Below are positions 41,101 to 52,690 of a DNA stretch of 64,000 nt, in pieces. Each line of letters begins with the position of its first letter. The first letter of the stretch is position 1. The translations under genes were made by a program, and so were the position numbers. Source of the stretch: Aristolochia californica (Eukaryota > Streptophyta > Magnoliopsida > Piperales > Aristolochiaceae); NCBI GenBank assembly GCA_029961685.1, contig JARWKL010000012.1:27389227-27453226 (forward strand). Reading direction: 5' to 3'. The notes under the pieces are model-generated. The model was not told where the DNA came from, did not search any database, and saw only the letters and a program-made list of their open reading frames with translations.

Positions 41101-44100
41101 TCTTTTTTACAGATGGCATCATATAACATCACCCCAGATCAACCATGGTCAGACCCTCTTGAACAAAATTCAACCAGACCTGATCAACTCACCAGTTGGT
41201 CACAAGATTGGTTTTTACATTAGGTGAAACTTACATAGGCGTTAAAGTATAATCTTATGATTAAATCAACCACCAAAAAAAAAAAAAAAAGAAGGTCGGT
41301 AAAGACTGCAATATGTCCATGAAAACAAGTTAAACTTACTTGTGAGATGGCAGAGTGAATTCCATTCCACCACCAAAAGGACGCCCTGATGAACTGGTGG
41401 CCCAAACAGATGAACCATATCCAGGGTGAAAACTTTTCTGCATGGTGGGCATGCTTTTCATCCCCATTGGCCTCCAATCACCTCGCCCACGGCCAGCCAC
41501 TGGGCCCATGGTAAGAGGAGGACGGACCTGTCCTGAGGCACCATTAATAGCTGGAACAGTCCCCGGGGGCACAGCTGCTCCTGGCCTCACATACTGCATA
41601 CAAAAGCACATGCTGATCAAGACATTTAACCTTTATTAAAAAGAATTAAAGTAAAACAATACTTCAATCAGAAGGTATGTTTGAGCAACTGGAATTCACT
41701 TGACCAATAAAATAGACAAGTGCAATTTAAAACCCCATGAAATACTAGACTGAAAGGCATTGGCACACCCATTACACTCTCTACTAGGAGAAATGAAAGT
41801 ACAGCAACATGCAATGATATTTGCCACAGACATCAATACTTGTTCACAAATACAACTACTTAAGATTGAAAATGTTAAATAGAAACGACAGAATTGTTAT
41901 AAGTGCTATGATTTATTTCATGAACCATTATGTGTAGCAGTCAAGTATTCATATTGAACTAAGATACTGCTCCATTGTAATCCAATGTGACGCCTTCGCT
42001 TAAATCACTAAAACTACAAATTTTGGCTTGGGCCTTTGGCTCAATAGTCACATAGGGGGTTTTAAGTGTAATGTCTTGAGTTCAAGTGTCTCTGAGGGAT
42101 AAAGGATGTGTGCGCATGTGTAATCAACCACTACAATCACATATTTTTTAACTGATCTATTCAATGAGAATGACTAGGGGAAGTATTTTAACCAATGCAA
42201 CGGACTTCACAGAGCATCTATGGAATATATAAACATGGGGTGTGATATATTGAGCACCCAAAAAAATTAACACCAAATAAGAAAGCTCAAATGCATTCAT
42301 GCAAGTTTCATGACGGCAACTGTTTATTTTATGGGTACCCTGCCTCTTTATTCCATTCAATAGTGATATATTGAGCACCCAAAAAAATTAACACCAAATA
42401 AGAAAGCTCAAATGCATTCATGCAAGTTTCATGACGGTAACTGTTTATTTTATGATAGGGTACCCTGCCTCTTTATTCCATTCACTAGCGAACGTTTTTA
42501 AAAAATTATTTTTGAACAACTAAATAATAAGTTATAAAAGAAAAACAAGAAATAAACAAATACATGCAGTTCCAAAAGGGAGAACCACAACGGATATCCA
42601 ACAGTATCATTGCATTGACTTGACTTTGACACAGACAATATGACCACTGAAATCTGAAACCATCAATTAGAAACGAGATTATCCCAGGATTGGATCGAAT
42701 GAGCATTTATTGACGTTTAAGACTAGAATTAAAAGACTCGTCATTATGGACTACTAAACTCCTCCCTCCTTTTAAGGACGTCCTGGTGATGTGAATAGCT
42801 CAAGGTTCTCACTTTCCAGAGATCTTGTACAGATTTCCCATCATGCGATTGTTTGTTACCCAAAATTCTTGGTAAAAAAACAGAATTCGTAATGAATGTA
42901 GTTATGAAGAACATTCAACCATTACACATGCCCGGGCACATTTCCAGTAATTACAAGCAACCGAAAGACTTCCAATATGCTAAAAGAAATTTACATTAAG
43001 CAAATTACATGGTGCAACTTATACTCCCAACTGAAAGGGACAATTAACAACGCCAATGTTCGTTCTTTTGTCTTTCTTAGAAATCACATAACTAACCTTG
43101 AACTGGGAATGGTGAGGATGATACCCATGATTGCTATACCCGATCCTCGCACCAACAGCTCCGCCTAGTCCTCCATTTACTTTTGCCGCCTCTCCTCCAT
43201 CTTTCCTCTCACCATCCGCTGCTGCTGGAGCAGACTCCTCTCCCCATTCCTGATCCTCCACTGGCTGGCTGAGGAGGGCTCCATCGTCTGCAACAATCAC
43301 CAAATCTTCACCATCTTCATCATCCTCATCGTCACTACCCGCACCTTCGCTCCTCTCCGCTACAACTGGGCCTGTATTATCATTCAGAACAATCTGCAGA
43401 TCGTCCTCGCTATCACTATCAGAATCATCTCCAGCAGCAGCCACTGCACCGACATTTCGGTTCCCGCTAGGAGTATTCACTTCGTCCGGACCATGAAAGG
43501 GCGCAAATGTATCAGTGGACAAGCCAGGGATCACTGGCTCCGCATCCAAATCCCCTACCCCGACATCAATCCTCATCTTCTCCCCCGAAAGAGCCCCATT
43601 TTCGCCTTCGGCCTCCGGAATTTTGCCTCTCCCAAATTCTTCCGAACCCCTAGCCCCGTGTGCCCCATCACGAGATTCCAAAACCCTAACCCGCTCAGCA
43701 GAAACCTCGGCGAAATCTTCATTTCGTACAGACGCTTCCGCCGTTTCAGGCTCCCTAGCGTCAAGTATCGCGTTGCCCTCACAATTTGTTTGCTTCCGAC
43801 AAGGAGATGTAGACGCATCGGGTCGTCGATCCTGGACAGATTCTTCCTGGAAGAAGCGAATAGGCTGCCGAGCTAGGGCTTGGCACGGGGGCTTGTAACT
43901 AGTCTTAGGAGGAGAGACGTAAAGAAAATCTTCGTCCTCGTCGCCGCCGTCTTCGTGAGATTGAAAGAGGAAACCAGCGGTGGGCTTGGCAGAGGCGGAA
44001 GAGGAGGCAAGAAACGGAGGCGGCGGCTGAGGCGGAGTGGCGGAAGATGGCAGACGAAGAACATCGGTATAGAGATCGCCGAATTCGTCTTCGTCCTCCA

Positions 44101-44101
44101 T
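32193..44101 (-). CDS. FIPS5: FIP1[V]-like pre-mRNA polyadenylation factor
   Basis: A nuclear subunit of the cleavage and polyadenylation machinery. The Arabidopsis counterpart FIPS5 (FIP1[V]) contacts poly(A) polymerase, CPSF30 and RNA. Nine exons join in perfect phase to 1442 aa: 43097-44101, 41340-41593, 38643-38769, 38463-38531, 38231-38380, 36674-36775, 36051-36376, 34276-35905, 32193-32858. The acidic N-terminus starts [15 protein letters not shown]. The Fip1 motif (residues about 421-462) contains [20 protein letters not shown] and continues WKEYCKQL. A very long Arg/Asp/Glu/Lys-rich stretch fills residues about 770-1221, and the C-terminus ends in the basic KRRWVGS. It is longer than the Arabidopsis protein (about 1200 aa), mainly in this charged region. 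Intron 3 is GC-AG. The symbol is by homology recalled from family knowledge, not a database search. Confidence 0.95.
36917..38050 (-). mobile_element. 5'-truncated LINE in an intron of the FIP1-like gene
   Basis: Lies between exons 5 and 6, in gene orientation. The poly(A) tail appears as a T run at about 36917-36932. Minus-strand text of 37.34-37.68 kb is a decayed RNase H domain ([17 protein letters not shown], then [13 protein letters not shown]). A second LINE in the opposite orientation interrupts it at 37701-37935. The right limit is uncertain and no outer target duplication was found. Confidence 0.65.
37701..37935 (+). mobile_element. Short LINE 3' end nested in another LINE
   Basis: Flanked by a 19-bp duplication with one mismatch (37682-37700 and 37936-37954) and ending in a short A run. 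It encodes the end of the RNase H domain ([20 protein letters not shown]), clearly akin to the same region at 52.2 kb ([20 protein letters not shown]). It is therefore the same family as the LINE at 46583-52372. Confidence 0.9.
38532..38642 (-). other. GC-AG intron of the FIP1-like gene
   Basis: Reading phase forces the donor to be GCAAGT directly after CAGCTG (KQL), because no GT lies at the required position. The acceptor is tgcag before GACCAACTT (DQL). The joined protein KQL-DQLRLEA matches what Fip1 family proteins show here. The intron is 111 bp, and read-through would stop after about 16 codons. Confidence 0.85.
40310..40545 (-). pseudogene. Unidentified coding-like relict in an intron
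   Basis: In the second intron of the FIP1-like gene. One minus-strand frame stays open for about 240 bp apart from a single TAA. The text looks protein-like: [20 protein letters not shown], then stop, then [18 protein letters not shown] do not recognise the family. It could be an old transposon gag or ORF1 piece or a captured host exon. No splice sites tie it to the surrounding gene. Confidence 0.3.
40785..41085. repeat. Purine/pyrimidine-rich low-complexity block
   Basis: Alternating C/T-rich and G/A-rich runs with repeated ccctcc and gaggag words, in the second intron of the FIP1-like gene. Overlapping long frames on both strands are by-products of the base composition and give low-complexity protein. 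Confidence 0.6.
42024..42155 (+). mobile_element. tRNA-derived SINE, best-preserved copy
   Basis: Box A region tttggctcaatagtcacat and box B region tcttgagttcaagtgtctc lie about 30 bp apart, followed by the family tail gtgtgcgcatgtgtaatcaa. It lies in the first intron of the FIP1-like gene. Short and non-coding. The tRNA-like promoter and shared tail with four other copies in the window are the evidence. Confidence 0.68.
42242..42487. repeat. 121-bp tandem duplication
   Basis: The segment starting gtgatatattgagcaccc at 42242 recurs at 42363 with only a few differences (one substitution and a 4-bp insertion near the end are obvious). It lies in the first intron of the FIP1-like gene and is non-coding. 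Confidence 0.93.
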
Positions 44102-44301
44102 CGCCTACTACAACTGCGGCGTTTCTTCGGAGTAGAATCGCGATTGGTTTTTACAGGCTGCACCTCTCTCTCTCTCGCTCTCTCCTCAGCCCTCACTGCC
44201 GAATCTCTGAAGTGTGGAACTTGGGGCCATCTGGACGTAGAAGCTCCTCGCCCCCGAGGACGGTGCAGTTCGTGTACTAGTTGACAAAAAATAAAAAGAG
44301 A

Positions 44302-44372
44302 GGCCCAGGATCTCGATTGGACCACCTATCATCGTTCGAAAACCACATCTTGGACGGCCCATTGAGGCCCAT
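44302..44372 (-). promoter_or_regulatory. Cluster of site II (TGGGCY) motifs upstream of the FIP1-like gene
   Basis: GGCCCA occurs at 44302-44307, 44356-44361 and 44366-44371 (TGGGCC on the gene's sense strand), 200-270 bp upstream of the start codon. Such clusters are TCP-binding elements common in promoters of constitutively expressed plant genes. Binding here is inferred. Confidence 0.45.
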
Positions 44373-44639
44373 AGAAAATCAGGCTAGGCAATTTAATTGT
44401 GTTTGAGTGAAGCTGGTTGAAACTTGAAAGTGTTACTCATTGACCTGACGTAAATCCAGTTTGTAGATTGATTAGGTAAAATACAGAGGTGAAAACCGGT
44501 TTAACGTCTATTGACCTGATGATGTTATAATATTTTATTAATTAAAAATAAATTAACAAAAAATTAAAGCTTCCCCAAAATCGCAACTAGGGTTTAGGAT
44601 TTGTTACCCTCTACTACAGTGTGGAACTTCTGTAGTCAG

Positions 44640-46566
44640 TAGGGAGGGTGATAGGCCTCCAATCGAGCCAAGTTCGAACTTATGTAGGTTTTTATTTGGC
44701 TTGATCTTGGAAACATCACAAACTCAACTTTTAGCATTAAAGTGGACTTAAGTTCAAAAAATTTAATCGAGTCAAACTCAAGGTTGAGTGGGGTTTGAGT
44801 TACAACTAACATTATAAATTTTACATAAAATACCATATCAAATAAATTGTACATAAAAATTTTAATAGATTATATTGCATAAACTTATGCATAAATATGG
44901 TTAATAATCAAACACAAAATATCAAATCAAATAGCAGTACTAAATTTAATTTAATCACCCAAACAAAAACTCTGAACCGAGTAAAATAGCAAAAACTATG
45001 AACCAAATATTAAATTCAAAATTTTTAATTTTTTTTCATTATCACAAAACCTAACTGGTTTTGATAATGGAAACTCATTCCTAAAAAAATGCAAAAAAAA
45101 AAAAAAAACTCCAACCCTTTCCCTTCACACTATAAAACTATGTGCCTTTAAGTATTTGCTCCCTCAAACACCTGTGCAAAGTGTCCACCTATAACAAAAA
45201 TAAAAATTAAAAATTATTATTATCTAATAAAAATACTCTCCCACTACTAAATACTTCATATAATAGAAAATATTACCAAGTTGAGAAAAATTAAAATATC
45301 ATGTAGCAGATAGCATTATCTTTATATGCTTCTTCTCATACTATAATCATCAAACAAAAAATTATTGAATAGAAATATAATATTCACAAGAAAATATCAT
45401 AATGAATAATTTTTCAATAGTAGTTCACCTTCTGATTTTCTATTGACACCATGAAGAACCCAAATCTAATTATTTTTGTATTTGGTGGCAAGGAACAATG
45501 ATATGGTTCTATTACTCTACCACCAACACTAAAAGTAGACTCTATGACTATTGTGTAAATTGCAAGAATCTCAACTGCCATCTTAGATAATACCCAAATT
45601 TTTAAGTTATTCACTTCTCACCATTATAAAACATCAAAATTATATTGTAAACTTTATTCACAAATATACAAATTTTCTTCAAGATAATTATCTAATTTCG
45701 ACTTTAGTGAATTCACTACTTCAGCTTGTTTCACATAAGTCATTAATGTTGACCAACTTAAACTTGACAAAGAATGTCACCTATAATTTTTAAAAACGCC
45801 TATAAAGCTCATAAACAATCTCTTCATTACTAATTTCTGTATTACACATGATAACATATTTATCGTAAATCTCAATTAAGGTTCAACGAAGTAAATTTAC
45901 ATTCATCCTAGCTTCTACCTCATAATATATCTTCGAAAAACACATTTCAATCAATTGTAATTTGACCTTTAGATCTAAAACTAAACCAACAACTATCAAC
46001 AAGTTACATTCGCCTAATTGTTGTTCTTCCCATATTTGCTTGGAAAAATTCACAATGATTGAATCTATACAATGAATCTACAAGGAGTCTAATAGATATT
46101 TGAGAACTTGAAAACCTCCTCACATCCCTGTAGTTAACCGTATTATTAGTAATAATTTGAACAATATTTTCAACTCCCACATAATTAACAATATCTTTAA
46201 TAATTATAAACAACTTTCGGCACTTATAGCGCACATGCATCTACTAACTTCAAGGAAACAATACCCCATTGATAATAAACAAGAAAGTTAATCAATGTTC
46301 TATTACAAGTATTCGTTCATCTATCTACCATAATAATTCACCTTGTTTCTTTCCTATAGTCATTGAAAGGAGAAACTTTAATCTTTAAATTTAACAACTG
46401 TTATGTCTAAACATTTACCTAGTGTACCATAAAATGAAGGGTCTTTGAATCTTAGATTGATGGAACATATAACATTAATCAAGGTGGAAAATACAAAGAA
46501 CTAAGAGCATAGGAAGGAATGCAAGTATCACGCATCCATTTTTATGACAACTAAAATTACCTTTTC
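44640..46566 (-). pseudogene. Decayed hAT transposase, 3' part
   Basis: Minus-strand fragments read as a hAT (Ac/RICESLEEPER-like) transposase. The C-terminal dimerisation region has KSKLDNYLEENLYIC, then WWEVNNLKIWVLSKMAVEIL and FSVGGRVIEPY (about 45.8-45.41 kb). Upstream, IIIKDIVNYVGVENIVQIIT (46.2 kb) corresponds to the conserved core often annotated DUF659. Multiple stops and shifts are present. The N-terminal part was displaced by the LINE at 46583-52372. Terminal inverted repeats were not located. The low-coordinate limit is approximate. Confidence 0.75.
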
Positions 46567-46582
46567 AATGATATATTTATGG

Positions 46583-49500
46583 ATTTCTGCTTTAGGATAC
46601 TGAAATGAGGGGCTTATAGTCTTCCAATGCAGCACAATGAGAGGAGTAAGTTAGTTCTTCCCCAAAGCCACACCTCTGGCCTGGGATGGAAAAAATTCGG
46701 CCTCTCGCTCCTACAAATCTTACAAAAAACCCCCAACAACCACCATCTCCGCCTCATGGCAAGAAAAAGCCAATCCTCCACCCCCCATCAACTCGCTCTA
46801 GAAAAAACCACACCTCAACCGTTGCTCATACTCCTTCCTCCACAAAACCAAAAACCAAACCCCTCACTTCCGCCTCTGTCCACACCACAAATTAGCCACC
46901 ATGAGAGTCATACCTCCCTGATACTTTCGAACGAAGCCCTAATCAAAGGAACTAAGCGTTTGTCCACGAAAGTAGTAATTTCAGTCCACCCCGACTATAA
47001 CTCAACCAAGTAGATTGAAGATTGGATTTGGAGCAAAGTCGATGCTCTCAAGCTACAGATCATCACCCACATTTAGGGGAAAAGATGGTTCATTGTTTTC
47101 GAATCAAAAGAAGATAGAAGTATACTGCAAAGTATTCAAAGAGAAAAGGACTCCCCAGTTCTACATATGGAAAATTGGGCTCCCGACCTCATAATCACTG
47201 ACCATTGGATGATTGTTCAAGGCATCGCACTACAAGTCTGGCGAACATCTTTGGCGATCTCACCTGGGCCAGAGACCAACCAATAAACCTCCTATGGGAA
47301 AGATTCTTCCTCAAACCTAAACCTCCGGTAAGTGGATCTCATCTAATTCAACTTATTTCTGGAGGTTTTTCTGCCTGGATCATCTTGGAGTTCAAAGAGA
47401 TGGTCGTTCTCCCCTTCATGATTCTTGACTTGCAAGATTATGTACTAAGTGAAACCCAGTCTACCTCAACTCCGGAGATGCTGAGTCAATTTGGGACCAA
47501 GCCAACATCGAGTTCAGGCAGGAGCGAATCAATGCTGATTCAACTCAACAATGACCGGTCCCCTCGGAAACCCTCCAAGGTTATCTTCCTAAAAAAGTAG
47601 AGACCCCCCCCCCCCCCCCCCCCCCTCTCATTTTTGCCACAACTCCCTCGGAAAGTGAAATTTCTGCGCCAATTGATACCTTTCCCTTCGAGTGCAACAA
47701 GTCCATTCCCCAAGAATCATCTATCCCTGTCAACCCCAAAAAAATATACCCCCCAAATCAAATCCTCAAAAAAGCCAACATCAACCCCGCTGACAGCCCC
47801 CAATTCATCAAATTCCCAGCCTATCCTCTCGATCTAGATATACTAGAACCTTCTTTTCAGTCCCCCTGAAAAATGCTTCTAAACTTGAGATCTCCAGAAA
47901 ACCCACATCATCAAATCCTATGTCTTTTTAACCCCCCCGCCACCACTAAGTCGCCACTCTTAAACTATGAAACCTATAATGATAGCCTATCTAATAGCTC
48001 CCAAGAACTCTTGACCCCTTCCCTAAAAAATCCAAAGCTTATGAAATGGCACAACACCCCTCCAATCAACCAACTATCTCCCTACCACACGCCATACCCC
48101 ACCATCCTTTATCCAACCCCCTGAGCTTCAATGAATCCCACTTCGAACAAACCTCTGGTGGCCTCCGATGGGGAGTCCTCCAACAGATCCTTTATCACTC
48201 CTTTTCTCCTCACCTAATCCCACAGAACGTCCAAAAAACCACCCTCCCACTCCTTTTCACTCACTTACTTCAGAAGAAAGAAGAAAAATAAGGAAAGGGT
48301 CTTGCCCTGAAACAATCCTGCCTAGCTTAGAACCTCCCCTCCACTCCTCCTCGACCCCAATGGTTGGACAGGTTTCCTGTAATCTCTCGCATGGAGCGGG
48401 TCAAAAATATGAAACAATATCTTCTGGTCCAAGCGGACAAATTATCTCCACATGAGACAGAGAAAATGTTGGAGCTAACATGGGAGTTCTCCAGATACTA
48501 TCACGACCTCTTCTGCTATTCGAAAGAGGATATCTCACCATCCCCCCCACCATGATAGTTCTCTCCTGGGACGTCAGGAAAATTAACTCGTGCTCCACTC
48601 CAAGCGTGGCATCATCAAAGCAACATTTTTTTACTGTAAACCTAACATTGTAATCATCACTGAGACTAAGCTAAAAATTTTTGATATATCTGTTGCTTAG
48701 AGTCTCTAGTATAACTCGGATCATGAATGGGCAACAATAGATGCCGTTGGCCACTCCGGTGGCATTTTTGTCACTTGGAACCATAACTTAGTTGAAATTA
48801 TTTCCACAAAATCCGCCCTCTTTTTCTCTTTGTAGGACCTTGAGAACTTACTGGGCCCTTGTGGGCATATATGGTCCAACACGTCACAACGATCGAGCCG
48901 CATTCGGGGATGAGTTACACTAGAAAGTCCTATCATGGTATTTGTCCTGGCTACTCACCTTGATTTCAATGCCCCCCCCCCAACTGGCCAATCTAAAACA
49001 ATACTCACCCTCTAGCTTGGGGGCACTGTCCTTTTCGCTTTGAAAACTATTGACTTCTTCATGATTCTTTTGTTTTCCAACTGAAAGACTGGTGGTAAGA
49101 TCTTAACCACCACCCAAATGCAGGATGGTCCTTTCCTCTCACGCTCAATGCCCTAAAGATAAAGATTCGTTCATGGGCTTGAAACCTCCGTGCTATTGCT
49201 GCATCTGGGAAAAATTCTGTCTAACACCGCATGTCTAAACTTGATCTCCTCGAAGAGCAAAGGTCACTCTTGTCCCCTAAACTTTTACTCTGAAATCATT
49301 TAAATTTTGATCTTTCAAATCTTCTAAATAATGAAACCACTCACTGGAAACAACGGGCTAGATTCAGTTGACTAACCGATGGGGATGTAAATACCAAATT
49401 CTTCCATGTCGTTGCCTCAACCCATAGGAGAGCTAATCGTATCTCCTCTCTTCGCAATGAAGACAAGGAGATTACGGATAACATCTCCATTGTTAATGTT

Positions 49501-52372
49501 CTTGTGAAGTTTTTTTTTTTCCAGTTCTTTATACAGAGGAGTCATTCAATCGTCTTATTCTTCATCAACTCGAGTTTAAGCGTATCTCTGCTTCAGAAGC
49601 TGAATTACTGGAGTGCCCTTTCTCTTCGGAGGAAATTGATGCGACTGCTCTTGGCTTGCCAAAGGACCGAGCCCCCAACCCAGACGGGTTCAATGGTAAA
49701 TTTTATCACAAATCTTGAGGGACAATAGCGATGATGTCCACGCCTTTGTTAATAACTTCCATCAAGTTGACATCACCCACAAATCTATCGGGGCTTCCTT
49801 CATTGCCCTAATCACAAAAAAAACCAACTTAGCCCTCCCCCAAGATTTCAGACCTATCAGTTTTACCATCAGCGCGTAAAAAATCTTAGGCCGAATTCTT
49901 TCCAATCGCCTAAGAGCCATCCTCCCCCGTGTTATTAACCCATGTCAAAGTGCCTTTATCCCACACTGTAATATCCTGGACTCAGCAATGGTAGCCCACA
50001 AATTACTTGACTCTTTCAAAAAATCAAGTCAACTAAGTGTTGTTCTCAAACTTGATTTCGAAAAAGCCTTTGACTGGGTTAACTGGAAGTTGATTGACTA
50101 CCTTTTGGTGAAATGGGTTTCAGCACCCGGTGGAGATTCTAGATGAGAAACTGCATTTCCACTGCATCTTATTCTATTCTTATCAACGGTAAGCCCTATG
50201 GGTACTTCAATGGAACTAGGAGAATGAGGCAGGGAGACTTGCTGTCACCTTTCATCTTCACCTTTATTGGCGAACATTTGTCGGTTATGGTTCAACTAGC
50301 TAAAAGATCGGGATGGCTCAGCCCCATATTCCTAGATCCTGCCCATGACATCGCCCTCCTACAATATTATGGTGACACCATCTTTTTTTGTGAAGGCTCT
50401 TTGAGACAAATTCATCATATTAAAACCTTGCTCAATCTATTTGAAATCTCATCAGTCAGAAAGTCAATTGGTCAAGGTCATCTATTACAAGTTTTAACAT
50501 TGAACCCCACCTTTTTAAATCCATGGGCAGACCTTGGATATAAAACTGAGATGACTCCATGCACTTATTTGGGCCTTCTCCTGATCTCCGGATTACCCTC
50601 CAAGTGCTCCTGGCACCCTATTATTGAGCGTCTGGAGGGTCGCTTGGCTTCATGGAAAGGAAAATTCCTCTCTAAAGTTGGTAAGTTGGTTCTCATAAAA
50701 TCATGCCTTCATGAAATCCATGGTTACTTTTTGTCTATGTTCCAGTGCCTTGCCTCTATTAGAGAATTGAGTTCATCAAAGGAATATTTATGCGGGGAAG
50801 TCCAAATGGTGAAAAAAAAAGTATCACTTGGTAAAATGGGAAGAGGTTTGCAAACCAAAATTCCTTGGCGGACTGGGTATCCGAGATACTGCCACTACAA
50901 ATTCTGCTCCTCCTAAAATGGATCTAGAAATTCAATCTTTTCCTTGATCTAATTTGGAGAGTTTTAGTAGCTGCCAAAACCAACAAGCATTTGGGTTGGT
51001 GGACTGAGGGGGGAAGACACTACCATCTATCCCAAGCCTGGAAAAAATAATCTTGCTACTCCCGAACTTTAAGAAAGTTGTTAAGCTACGTTGGCAATGA
51101 GACCTCCACAAAATTTTGGTCCGATTGGTGGACTGGCCAATCTAGCCTCTACATTAGCTATGAATCTATCTCAATCCTAGCAAGAAATATTGATGCCTCT
51201 ATTTCAAATCTTTGGTCTGAAATAGGGGGTTGGAATTTAAACCTCAGAAGAGATCTCTCGGATTCTGAAGCCATTCTGGCATCTAATATCTTCTTGATCA
51301 TCTCCACGGCCAAACCCATAATTAACCTTGATACATTGATTTGGACACTTTGTACAAAAGGTACTTTCTCAACTGCTTCAGCCTACAATTCCCTCAGTAA
51401 CTCCATTTCAAATCAGTCTAATCACCCTGCAGCCTCCACCTGGAACCTCCTTGCCCTGCCTCACACAAAAAAAATTATCTGGAGCGCCTGCAGAAATAAA
51501 ATCCTCACCTCAGACTCTTTAATTCGGCGGGGAACTTCCTTACTGGATCCTTATTGTCCTTTTTACTAAAATACCCCAAAAATAGTCAATCACATACTTT
51601 TTATCCTGTCATTATGCCCATACTATCTGGGCCAACCTTTTAAATAAAATCAGGTTCCAGTACTGCGTTGCACAAAATCTCCCATCCACTATCCTCTCAA
51701 TCATTGGTACTAGTCTCCCAAAGCTTGGAGATGATGCTTATCTCATGATGCATTGGCATATAATATAGGGAATGTGGAAAGCAAGAAACAGGAGAAAATT
51801 CGAATTTAAATCTTCCCCCACTGAAATTTTGATTAATAACATTACGGGAAGTAACTATCTGCCTCCTGACCCGAAAAAGAATTCAGAAATTTTTGCAATT
51901 CCAATCTCAATGGAAATTCTAAATTTCGATGGGAGCGCTCTTGGCTGCCCTGGTCTTGTGGGTTATGGAGGAGTTATTCACAATGTAAACGGTTATCTTC
52001 TCTTCTCCTTCACAGGGCTACTTGGAGTCTTTGACTCCACAATAGCAGAACTCTCTGGATTGCTGAACGGAATTAAAATGTTTATTAGCTGGCTCATGGG
52101 CCCCCTCTGCATCGTAGGAGACTCAAAGATTGTCATTGACTAGTGTGCAAAATCTATCAGACCTCCATGGCGTCATTGGGATATGCATTTAGAAAAATTT
52201 AATTTAATTTCTTATTTAAATTATAATTGAAAGCACATTCCTCGTTCTGCCAATCATTTGGCAGACATTCAGGCTAAGAAAGGTATTTCACTCCAACACC
52301 TTGTTGTGGAGGAAGAGTAGGTTTGTTTGTACTCTTCACTTTCTTTAATAGTTTATACACCTCATTTAAAAA
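46583..52372 (+). mobile_element. Near full-length LINE, inactive
   Basis: A 5.79-kb insertion bounded by a 16-bp target duplication with one mismatch (46567-46582 and 52373-52388). Modules in order: Pro/Ser-rich ORF1 from about 46627; endonuclease starting MIVLSWDVRKIN at 48553 with SLGTIT and QLKDWW motifs; reverse transcriptase 49.6-50.6 kb (KDRAPNPDGFNGKFYHKS, LNGKPYGYFNG-like text, MRQGDLLSPFIF); zinc-binding linker near 51.45 kb; RNase H 51.9-52.3 kb (LNFDGSALGCPG, STIAELSGLLNGI). Many frameshifts and stops. The reverse transcriptase catalytic motif reads YYGD instead of YADD, so the first catalytic Asp is lost. A C22 run lies at 47604-47625. Confidence 0.92.
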
Positions 52373-52388
52373 AATGATATCTTTATGG

Positions 52389-52690
52389 GCCATCAAACTT
52401 TTAATGTTAGGTTGACACCTGTGTAGTTTGAGGAAGAAAGTAGTGACTCATCACACCTTTACCATGAGGTGGTTTGGCTCTTGATGTCTCACTACTACAT
52501 TCCCTTTTAATTGAAAGCCCTTAACTTTCATTCTCATCATCTACATCAACAATATCTTTTAAAAATGAATATGCTCTTTTTTTTATTTTCTCATGCATAA
52601 ATTCAATTCATCTAAAGCCTGAGAGACTTGATATTCATCCGAGAAACCTTGTAGATGGAGAACTTTGCTGATATATACTATTTATTCCTC
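52389..52690 (-). pseudogene. Decayed hAT transposase, N-terminal part
   Basis: Minus-strand text EFMHEKIKKRAYSFLKDIVD, then DDENES and SRAKPPHGKGVMSHYFLPQT, resembles the linker between the BED zinc finger and the catalytic region of hAT transposases. It continues the 44640-46566 relict on the far side of the LINE. The BED finger itself is too eroded to name with confidence. Confidence 0.5.

Noticed and set aside
40758..41132. Pro/Gly/Glu-rich frames on both strands
   Set aside because: Overlapping frames on both strands in a purine/pyrimidine low-complexity block inside an intron; no conserved protein pattern.
43493..44284. Plus-strand frames of 127-134 codons opposite exon 1 of the FIP1-like gene
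   Set aside because: They are shadows of the strongly biased acidic/Pro-rich exon on the minus strand.
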